Shown in pieces: positions 1 to 4,353 of a DNA stretch of 6,111 nucleotides; position 1 is the stretch's first letter, and each line of letters begins with the position of its first letter. Source of the stretch: DASRAJ01 sp039920305 (GTDB lineage: Bacteria; Bacteroidota; Bacteroidia; Chitinophagales; UBA10324); assembly GCA_039920305.1 (NCBI GenBank), contig JBDSEA010000095.1:1-6111 (forward strand), written 5' to 3'. The position numbers were made by a program, and so were the translations under genes. The notes below the pieces were generated by a model, which saw only the letters and a program-made list of their open reading frames with translations, had not been told where the DNA came from and ran no database searches.

Positions 1-1
1 C

Positions 2-1105
2 ATGTATGAGCAGTGGCATCCGCTCGGGATCGTAGGGGTGATCACGGCATTTAATTTCCCGGTCGCGGTGTGGGCATGGAATGCCATGCTTGGCCTTGTA
101 TGCGGCGATGTAATAGTCTGGAAGCCATCGTCAAAAGTGATGCTGTGTGCTGTAGCAACTCACCAGATTATTCAGTCAGTGCTTGAAAAAAATGAGGTGC
201 CTGAAGGTGTTTGCTGCCTTGTTGCAGGAAGCTCGAAAGAAGTGGGTGACGTGATGCTGGAAGACAGGCGCATTCCACTGATCTCTGCTACCGGCTCCAC
301 ACGGGTGGGAATTCGTGTTGCGCAAAAAGTGAGTGAGCGCCTTGGAAAGCACATACTTGAACTGGGCGGCAACAACGCCATCATTATTTCCGAAAATGCA
401 AATCTTGAAATGGCAATGCGCGCGGTTACCTTCGGAGCGGTGGGTACCTGCGGACAGCGCTGTACCTCCACTCGCCGCCTGATCATCCATGAATCTGTTT
501 ACGAAGATGTGAAACAGAGGCTGATGAAAATCTATTCGCAGCTCAGTATTGGAAACCCCCTCGATCCGGATAATCATGTAGGCCCGCTGATTGATGAGGG
601 TGCTGTGAAAGATTTTCAAAATGCAATAGAAAAGGTGAAAGAACAGGGTGGAGAAATCCTAACCGGCGGTGAAGTGCTGAAGGGAGAAGAATTCGGGACG
701 GGATGCTATGTAAATCCCTGCATTGCTGAAGTGAAAAACAATTTGCCGGTTGTAAAGCATGAAACATTCGCACCGCTCCTTTACCTGATGAAGTACACAA
801 CACTGGATGAGGCGGTTCACCTGCAGAATGACGTGCCGCAGGGATTATCGAGTGCGATCTTTACCGATAATATGAGGGAGATGGAGCAGTTTCTTTCAGT
901 GAACGGTAGTGATTGCGGCATTGCGAATGTGAACATCGGGACCAGCGGCGCAGAGATCGGCGGTGCATTCGGCGGTGAAAAAGAAACTGGTGGCGGAAGG
1001 GAATCAGGAAGTGACGCATGGAAGCAATACATGCGGCGCCAGACGAACACCATTAACTACGGAGATACCTTGCCGCTTGCGCAGGGGATTAAGTTTGAAA
1101 TTTGA
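2..1105 (+). CDS. Aldehyde dehydrogenase, ALDH7 family (aminoadipate semialdehyde / piperideine-6-carboxylate dehydrogenase type), 5' truncated
   Basis: This is the C-terminal 367 residues of an NAD(P)-dependent aldehyde dehydrogenase. The frame is open to the window edge. Family members are about 500 residues, so roughly 130-145 N-terminal residues lie upstream, and the ATG at position 2 is probably internal. Visible landmarks, numbered in the fragment, are the cofactor-site segment ITAFNFP (catalytic Asn18), WKPS (Lys41), SATGSTRVG (94-103), the general base in LELGG (Glu120), the nucleophile in GQRCT (Cys154) and ETFAP (Glu254). The C-terminal stretch 'NVNIGTSGAEIGGAFGGEK' followed by TGGGRESGSDAWKQYMRR is characteristic of ALDH7/antiquitin, which oxidises alpha-aminoadipate semialdehyde to aminoadipate in lysine catabolism. 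No catalytic residue is missing in the visible part, so the enzyme is presumably active. It is cytosolic, and it is the only plus-strand gene, convergent with the barrel gene 82 nt away. The exact substrate is inferred from family. Confidence 0.95.
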   Translation: MYEQWHPLGIVGVITAFNFPVAVWAWNAMLGLVCGDVIVWKPSSKVMLCAVATHQIIQSVLEKNEVPEGVCCLVAGSSKEVGDVMLEDRRIPLISATGSTRVGIRVAQKVSERLGKHILELGGNNAIIISENANLEMAMRAVTFGAVGTCGQRCTSTRRLIIHESVYEDVKQRLMKIYSQLSIGNPLDPDNHVGPLIDEGAVKDFQNAIEKVKEQGGEILTGGEVLKGEEFGTGCYVNPCIAEVKNNLPVVKHETFAPLLYLMKYTTLDEAVHLQNDVPQGLSSAIFTDNMREMEQFLSVNGSDCGIANVNIGTSGAEIGGAFGGEKETGGGRESGSDAWKQYMRRQTNTINYGDTLPLAQGIKFEI

Positions 1106-1187
1106 GAATGAATTGCATGGTCCCGAATTACAAATCCGCGGTTCTGTTAAGTCGGGGTTACAAATCCAGACCTTCAGAGGATGCCTT
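1106..1187. repeat. Convergent intergenic spacer with a repeated TTACAAATCC motif
   Basis: This 82-nt spacer lies between two convergent genes. TTACAAATCC occurs twice in direct orientation, at 1128-1137 and 1158-1167, 30 nt apart. CCCGA (1122-1126) can pair with TCGGG (1152-1156), with the palindrome CCGCGG (1136-1141) near the middle of the loop. The arrangement resembles a small dispersed repeat or a weak bidirectional hairpin rather than a classical terminator, because no T-tract follows. I cannot tell whether it terminates transcription. Confidence 0.4.
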
Positions 1188-2024
1188 TTAAAAACTATAA
1201 CTTATCCCAATGCCAAAATCAATTTGATTAAAACGAGTATAAGCTTGTCCCGAACTTATAAGGCTATGCGTTCCGTTCAAAGGGTAAAAACGATAATCTA
1301 TCCAATACACATACGGCTCATTTGAAAAAGCTCTTAAAGGATTATCCACATAAGCTATAGTTGCTTGAACTGATAGCATTTTAGTTATTGCATACCTTAT
1401 TTCTGTTTGCAATTCTAAATTACCCAAATAGTGATTTCTTAAAAGAATAATTGCTTGTCCAAAAAATCTTTCATTATAGTTTAATATCCCATTGCTATCT
1501 TCTACAGCAATAAGAGTTCCTGTTCCATATTGAAAAAAGGAATTTGAAATATGTGTATAATTTATTCCAAGAGTAATATCAAATTGAATTCTTGGACTAA
1601 GAGATGCAACCCATCCGGCTCTAAGACCGAAATTAGTCGATTTAAAGCTATCCGAAACGGTAGAGCTTATTGATAAATTTGAAACCGAGTCTATGGATTC
1701 AGTAAAGTCCAGAGAATATCTTAGCTTATATGGTTTAAAATAAATTGAAGTTAAAAAATGCTTAGTTTGAATTCCAAAATCAACTTCAAAGGAATTTGAA
1801 ATAGGATGTTTAAATTTCAATGGATGATAATCCCCATAATTATGTAATAAAACGCCAAAAGGATCTATTAATTTATAGTTTAGAGCCACTTGGTATTTTA
1901 AGTTGCTCGTATAACTATAAAACTCACACGATTCCTGACCACGACAATAACCAGCAATGCATGACATAAGAAGATTCAATATGAACCACCTATATCCTTT
2001 AAGGCGAACATATTTTAATAACAT
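1188..2024 (-). CDS. Predicted outer-membrane beta-barrel protein, function unknown
   Basis: This 278-residue protein starts at an ATG. Its basic N-terminus (K4, R7, K9, R12) is followed by a hydrophobic run, WFILNLLMSCIAGYC, which fits a signal peptide ending before about residue 30 (RGQ|ES). A Met at residue 20 lies inside this run and would destroy the signal, so the longer start is preferred. The mature part is rich in alternating amphipathic segments with aromatic residues (FEVDFGIQTKHFLTSIYF, FGLRAGWVASLSPRIQFDI, IDFGIGISYSF) and ends in Phe, as outer-membrane barrel proteins do. A porin or OmpW/OprF-like fold of 8-12 strands is plausible, but I recognise no family. The gene is visibly more AT-rich than the ALDH and kelch genes, which may mean transfer. 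No clear Shine-Dalgarno sequence precedes the start, which is common in Bacteroidota. The small membrane-protein gene ends 40 nt upstream. Confidence 0.75.
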   Translation of the reverse strand: MLLKYVRLKGYRWFILNLLMSCIAGYCRGQESCEFYSYTSNLKYQVALNYKLIDPFGVLLHNYGDYHPLKFKHPISNSFEVDFGIQTKHFLTSIYFKPYKLRYSLDFTESIDSVSNLSISSTVSDSFKSTNFGLRAGWVASLSPRIQFDITLGINYTHISNSFFQYGTGTLIAVEDSNGILNYNERFFGQAIILLRNHYLGNLELQTEIRYAITKMLSVQATIAYVDNPLRAFSNEPYVYWIDYRFYPLNGTHSLISSGQAYTRFNQIDFGIGISYSF

Positions 2025-2041
2025 GGGCTTGCAAATGGCAT

Positions 2042-2068
2042 ACTATAATCATAGTAGGTACCACCTAC
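2042..2068. other. Two adjacent small inverted repeats upstream of the barrel gene
   Basis: ACTAT-AATC-ATAGT (2042-2055) overlaps GTAGGT-ACC-ACCTAC (2054-2068). Together they occupy nearly all of the 40-nt gap between the small membrane-protein gene and the barrel gene. They could be a regulator-binding site or an RNA hairpin in the barrel-gene leader. No T-run follows on the minus strand, so a terminator is not supported. Confidence 0.3.
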
Positions 2069-2253
2069 CAAAATCTTATGATCAGACATGAGTTCATACG
2101 GTTTATTAAAAAAATAATGACCAATATCGCAATAGCCGGTGTTAGCACATTTAGAAGTATATGCCAATCAGCAAAACTAAATTTTTTATTAAAAAGATTT
2201 TTCTCTGCGATTAGGGTTTCTTCGGTAAATTCTTTTCTCACAATCAAATTCAC
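2065..2253 (-). CDS. Small single-pass membrane protein (62 aa), unknown function
   Basis: This short ORF has a GTG start that overlaps the stop codon of the upstream small gene in a GTGA arrangement, which suggests translational coupling. An AGG lies just upstream within the preceding codons. The N-terminal 30 residues are charged (VRKEFTEETLIAEKNLFNKKF). Residues about 31-53 (HILLNVLTPAIAILVIIFLI) form one strongly hydrophobic helix, followed by a short tail that ends in FW. It would be a small inner-membrane protein with one transmembrane segment. I recognise no family. The coupling and the clean hydrophobic segment argue for a real gene, but the short length and the decayed neighbourhood keep confidence moderate. 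Confidence 0.45.
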   Translation of the reverse strand: MNLIVRKEFTEETLIAEKNLFNKKFSFADWHILLNVLTPAIAILVIIFLINRMNSCLIIRFW

Positions 2254-2435
2254 CTCGTCATTTCTTCGCGGTATCGTTTCCGAAATTCTCTGCTGAGTTT
2301 TTTGATCACCTGGTCATGCTTCTTTTGCTTGGCAAATGCATCCTTCATAGTCATCGGATGTTCAAAATCGAACAACTTACTCAGATCTCCTTTGTATTCA
2401 GGGAGAGAAACCACTTGCATTTTCTTAGCGTCCAT
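2250..2435 (-). CDS. Small basic helical protein (61 aa), unknown; possible antitoxin-position gene after a BrnT remnant
   Basis: The reading frame is open from 2648, but it has no ATG at its head, only a TTG inside a repeat. The first methionine after the BrnT-like segment is the ATG at 2433-2435, giving MDAKKMQVVSLPEYKGDLSK and on to the C-terminus. Residues 22-61 are highly charged and probably helical (KDAFAKQKKHDQVIKKLSRE, FRKRYREEM). The protein follows a BrnT-like toxin remnant in the place where the antitoxin BrnA normally sits, but I see no ribbon-helix-helix pattern typical of BrnA. The stop overlaps the GTG start of the small membrane protein. Alternatively it is the C-terminal tail of a 132-codon fused pseudogene. 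Its function is unknown. Confidence 0.45.
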   Translation of the reverse strand: MDAKKMQVVSLPEYKGDLSKLFDFEHPMTMKDAFAKQKKHDQVIKKLSREFRKRYREEMTR

Positions 2436-2447
2436 AATAAAGTTCGT

Positions 2448-2618
2448 TTCATTTTTGTTCGCAGCTCTCGCACTTATGGGTCGAATAAGATTTCCATCTC
2501 TGAATGGGAAAATTACAGAAAGCAATCGATTTGAATTACTCATTCCGACACAAGCAAATCTTAATTCATGCTCAGAGGTAATTCTGCTCACAGTTATCTT
2601 GCGATCATCATCTAACCA
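2448..2618 (-). pseudogene. BrnT-like toxin fragment, copy 1 (N-terminus lost)
   Basis: The translation contains ELRFACVGMSNSNRLLSVIF, then PFRDGNLIRPISARAANKNE. This matches the C-terminal half of BrnT-family ribonuclease toxins, whose hallmark is RxxxIGMS...LLxVxxxxR...IRxISARxAxxxE. Intact BrnT proteins are about 90 residues and begin with an 'FEWDxxKxxxNxxKHG' region. Here only WLDDDRKI remains at the N-terminal side, with the middle apparently deleted. Upstream of the Trp codon the frame runs into repeat R1, which supplies only a TTG after an in-frame TGA. I therefore call a remnant. Downstream the frame stays open into the 61-aa gene. Confidence 0.6.
2479..2618. repeat. Direct repeat B, copy 1 (~140 bp)
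   Basis: This block is about 93% identical to 3332-3472 by hand alignment (nine substitutions and one single-base indel). It covers the BrnT-like segment from the Trp codon of WLDDD to the Pro of NLIRP. Its right edge, at 2618, coincides exactly with the left edge of repeat R1. Confidence 0.9.
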
Positions 2619-2710
2619 GTGATTCAAATATACTGTTACCCATCGCAATCACTCTCACGTTTTCCATGCAAAGGCATGGCAGGCAGGCTTTCCGGAATGT
2701 AAAAAGATTT
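2619..2710. repeat. Direct repeat R, copy 1 (~92 bp)
   Basis: It runs from GTGATTCAAAT to AAAAAGATTT and matches 4106-4198 with about 12-13 differences. It includes an identical 23-bp stretch from TGCAAAGGCATGG through CAGGCAGGCTTT, at 2667-2689. It contains a core, TTTCCGGAATGTAAAA (2689-2704), that recurs elsewhere in the window. It fills most of the gap between the BrnT-like remnant and the DUF2283 gene. Confidence 0.85.
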
Positions 2711-2744
2711 CTTCTCTCAGGTGTTGCTAAAATCACATACCTGC

Positions 2745-2975
2745 TCAAACCAACTTCCTCTTACTCACATTCAAAATCGTAAGTCCAACGATTTCATTCT
2801 TCTCATAGCGAATAATGATTTCATCATCGGTCATTTCAGTTTGATCAGCGTGGTTTGGTTTTTTGAAATGGAGATAGAGCGTATCCGCTTGCTCATCATA
2901 ATTTGACCAAACAGTTTTGTGGCGCAGCAGGTAAGGCAGCGCGGAGGAGAATTCTTTTAGCTCGAGAGTTTCCAT
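2745..2975 (-). CDS. DUF2283 family protein, putative antitoxin
   Basis: This 76-residue protein starts at an ATG preceded by the purine-rich AAAGAAGAAAG. Residues 26-72 carry the DUF2283 pattern: YDEQADTLYLHF, then an acidic segment (TEMTDDEIIIRYEKN), then EIVGLTILNVSKR. DUF2283 proteins are small beta-rich cytosolic proteins, often encoded beside small RNase-like proteins and regarded as candidate antitoxins. Here the start lies inside the 3' end of the upstream toxin-like gene (19-nt overlap), indicating one transcript and probably translational coupling. The N-terminal 25 residues (LELKEFSSALPYLLRHKTVW) form a probable helix that could bind the partner. The antitoxin role is inferred from context. 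Confidence 0.8.
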   Translation of the reverse strand: METLELKEFSSALPYLLRHKTVWSNYDEQADTLYLHFKKPNHADQTEMTDDEIIIRYEKNEIVGLTILNVSKRKLV

Positions 2976-3274
2976 AATACTTTCTTCTTTTCAAATTCCT
3001 GGCTCTTGTTTGAGACGAATGCGGTAATCACGAATCCATCATCAGCAGAAACTTCTAAGTAAACGATCACCACAAATTTATCACTTAGTTCAGGAAAAGA
3101 TTTTGCAGCGATCAATCCATTCTCATTGCCTTCGTAAATCACATCAGGGTTTTCAATGGTAGCCAAAATCTCAAACAAGTAATCAGCAACGTCAGGATGA
3201 CCGGTAGTGATGTGCATCCAACGCTCATCTGTCAATCGAATCCGAACTCCGTTCTTTGAAGTGACAAGATGCAT
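2957..3274 (-). CDS. Putative RNase-like toxin partnered with DUF2283
   Basis: This is a 105-residue protein with an ATG start. Its pattern is RLTDERWMHITTGHPDVADY (13-32), then ILATIENPDVIYEG (36-49), IAAKSFPELSDKFVVIVYLEV (55-75) and FVITAFVSNK (81-90). The order RWxHIxxxHP, helix, NPDxI, VVVYxE, ITAF resembles small barnase/colicin E5/RelE-like nucleases, such as phage-type PBECR domains, that are encoded with DUF2283 proteins in many bacteria. His21 and His26 are candidate catalytic residues. Its 3' end overlaps the DUF2283 gene by 19 nt in another frame, with toxin first and antitoxin second. The toxin role and nuclease fold are inferences; the conserved pairing is the strongest support. 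Confidence 0.65.
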   Translation of the reverse strand: MHLVTSKNGVRIRLTDERWMHITTGHPDVADYLFEILATIENPDVIYEGNENGLIAAKSFPELSDKFVVIVYLEVSADDGFVITAFVSNKSQEFEKKKVLWKLSS

Positions 3275-3287
3275 CGGTAAAAATGAG

Positions 3288-3325
3288 TTTCCGAAATGTA
3301 AAAGCTTTGCCCTTGTCGGGGTTCC
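3288..3325. repeat. Dispersed repeat core plus GCCCTTGTCGG motif upstream of the toxin-like gene
   Basis: TTTCCGAAATGTAAAA (3288-3303) is followed immediately by a 20-nt motif, TTTGCCCTTGTCGGGGTTCC (3306-3325). The 20-nt motif matches 5995-6014 at 19 of 20 positions, and the core matches 6081-6096 exactly. It begins 13 nt upstream of the toxin-like start codon and ends just before repeat B2. On the minus strand the core reads TTTTACATTTCGGAAA, whose TACATTTC is one base from the Bacteroidota -7 consensus TAnnTTTG, but no -33 TTTG is evident. Confidence 0.65.
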
Positions 3326-3331
3326 GGATGC

Positions 3332-3472
3332 GGTCGAATAAGATTTCCATTTCTGAAAGTGAAAATTACGGAAAGCAATTGATTTGAATTACTCATTCCG
3401 ACGCAATCAAATCTTAGATTCATGCTCAGAGGTAATCCTGCTCACAATTATCTTGCGATCATCATCTAACCA
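3332..3472 (-). pseudogene. BrnT-like toxin fragment, copy 2 (repeat B copy 2, frameshifted)
   Basis: This second copy of block B encodes LRFDCVGMSNSNQLLSVIFT and then FRNGNLIRP. Compared with copy 1, one extra base in the GAATCTAAG segment (near 3417) breaks the frame between WLDDDRKIIVSRITSEHE and LRFDCVGMS. The homology stops after NLIRP, where copy 1 continues with ISARAANKNE. It has no start codon at the head and no intact end, so it is non-coding. The left edge abuts the GCCCTTGTCGG motif, and the right edge is at the same Trp codon as in copy 1. Confidence 0.75.
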
Positions 3473-3493
3473 AATGCCGAAGGCAGATAAGGA

Positions 3494-3524
3494 GAAGAAG
3501 GTGCCCGACACTGTCCCCTTTTTC
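3494..3524. repeat. REP-like hairpin containing GGTGCCCGACACTGTCCCC
   Basis: GAAGAAGG (3494-3501) can pair with CCTTTTTC (3517-3524), with one G-T wobble. The pairing encloses a loop that contains CCCGACAC. The phrase GTGCCCGACACTGTCCCC resembles extragenic palindromic sequences found near REP-associated transposases in many bacteria. No transposase is present here. It lies between the BrnT remnant and the zinc-finger antitoxin gene and may act as an RNA hairpin. Confidence 0.35.
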
Positions 3525-3571
3525 TTGGGAAGAGAGGATGATGTCGGCTCAGCGGTGCAGTATCAAACACC

Positions 3572-3799
3572 TCAAGCCACTTTCAAATTCTGCACTTCGA
3601 ACACAGTGCCGTTGCTTACTGCGGTTTCAGCTTTCCTGAGCAAGTCAGCAGAAGTTTTTTCATCGATATAAAATTCACCACAGTTATCACAGATTTCAGC
3701 GGGAACATTTTTGAAAACGATCACGCTTTCATTTCTCTCCAGTGTAACTGTCGCAAACCCGGGATGGGTTTCTCCATTCTTGCAGATTGCGCATTTCAT
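3572..3799 (-). CDS. YgiT/MqsA-type zinc-finger antitoxin
   Basis: This 75-residue protein starts at an ATG. Two CxxC knuckles (Cys3/Cys6 and Cys37/Cys40) form the zinc-binding site of the YgiT-type (MqsA N-terminal) fold. Between them is the typical GFATVTLERNESVIVFKNVP segment, followed by AEICDNCGEFYIDE. The tail (DEKTSADLLRKAETAV...) is a helix. MqsA itself has an additional C-terminal HTH domain; that is absent here, as in the short antitoxins paired with DUF4258 toxins. The start is 3 nt after the DUF4258 stop codon, so the two genes form a toxin-first operon. It should bind and neutralise the DUF4258 protein. Autoregulation by a protein this short is uncertain. Confidence 0.9.
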   Translation of the reverse strand: MKCAICKNGETHPGFATVTLERNESVIVFKNVPAEICDNCGEFYIDEKTSADLLRKAETAVSNGTVFEVQNLKVA

Positions 3800-3802
3800 C
3801 TT

Positions 3803-4084
3803 TTATCGTTTTGATTTGAAATCATCACTCCAAATTTTTTCATCGGGCTCGTAGACCGTAATCAGTATGCAACTGTCATCACCAGGATTCTTTGCAACAA
3901 CTACATGCAAAACTTTTTCATCGACAATTTTCAGCAAGAGAAAACTTGGATATGGTATGTCTTCAGGATAAGATTTAATAATCTCACCATTGGTAATCGC
4001 TTCCTTCACTTCCTCGAGCGTGACACTTCTTGCAAACATTTTTATCAAAGCATGTCCACTAACCAAAAGTGCTGTGCAATTCAA
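3803..4084 (-). CDS. DUF4258 domain protein, putative RNase toxin
   Basis: This protein of about 93 residues carries the DUF4258 signature: SGHALIKMFARSVTLEEVKE (9-28), then AITNGEIIKSYPEDIPYPSF (29-48), LLLKIVDEKVLHVVVAKN and ILITVYEPDEKIWSDDF. The family has a RelE/MqsR-like fold, and members paired with YgiT zinc-finger proteins are thought to be mRNA-cleaving toxins. His11 and Arg19 are the conserved polar residues near the N-terminus. The start is unusual: the frame has no ATG before residue 16. The TTG at 4082-4084 is the first candidate after an in-frame TAA at 4103-4105, and another TTG sits at residue 7. Starting at Met16 would delete the conserved HAxxKM motif. Repeat R2 begins just upstream, so a native start may have been lost. 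Confidence 0.85.
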   Translation of the reverse strand: MNCTALLVSGHALIKMFARSVTLEEVKEAITNGEIIKSYPEDIPYPSFLLLKIVDEKVLHVVVAKNPGDDSCILITVYEPDEKIWSDDFKSKR

Positions 4085-4105
4085 ATTGTTTTGGATGCTA
4101 AGTTA

Positions 4106-4198
4106 GTGATTCAAATTTACGGTTAACCAAATCGCAATCCCTTTCACGTTTTCTCTGCAAAGGCATGGCAGGCAGGCTTTTCGAAATACAAAAGATTT
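4106..4198. repeat. Direct repeat R, copy 2 (~93 bp)
   Basis: This is the second copy of the block at 2619-2710. It shares GTGATTCAAAT, ATCGCAATC, CACGTTTTC and the long TGCAAAGGCATGGCAGGCAG segment. It carries a diverged core, TTTTCGAAATACAAAA (4178-4193). It lies 21 nt upstream of the first candidate DUF4258 start codon. Its ends, AGTGATTCAAA (4105-4115) and TTTGAGTTACT (4198-4208), are inverted repeats of each other at 9 of 11 positions. Confidence 0.85.
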
Positions 4199-4208
4199 TT
4201 GAGTTACT

Positions 4209-4353
4209 GAATTATCGTAACCCCGCTGCAAACGAGGGCAGCAGGCGTAACAGGGCAACAAAAAGGATTTCCATGGAATTTATCACGTATTTTTTCTGCG
4301 TGAATCGCTAACACGCCCAACACGTACCGTTGCAATCTCAATGCCTATTGAAA
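4209..4353. other. Intergenic spacer downstream of the kelch gene, no gene seen
   Basis: No open frame on either strand looks coding. A GC-rich patch has a 5-bp stem, GCTGC (4225-4229) with GCAGC (4238-4242). It could be part of a terminator for the kelch gene, but it has no downstream T-run on the minus strand. Nothing else is recognisable. Confidence 0.3.

Noticed and set aside
963..1325. Plus-strand open frame across the ALDH 3' end and the spacer
   Set aside because: It overlaps the ALDH gene in another frame and runs antisense into the barrel gene, with no recognisable protein pattern.
2302..2622. Plus-strand frame opposite the BrnT remnant
   Set aside because: It is antisense, with no family features. 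The BrnT-like pattern is on the minus strand.
3232..3423. ATG-started minus-strand frame over B copy 2
   Set aside because: Only its first 29 or so codons resemble BrnT. It then reads through repeat DNA into the toxin-like gene in another frame, so it is a remnant rather than a gene.
2611..4130. Integron attC sites flanking the toxin-antitoxin pairs
   Set aside because: The cassette-like layout suggested it, but the required paired RYYYAAC/GTTRRRY core sites with an imperfect palindrome are not present at the R boundaries, and no integrase is visible.
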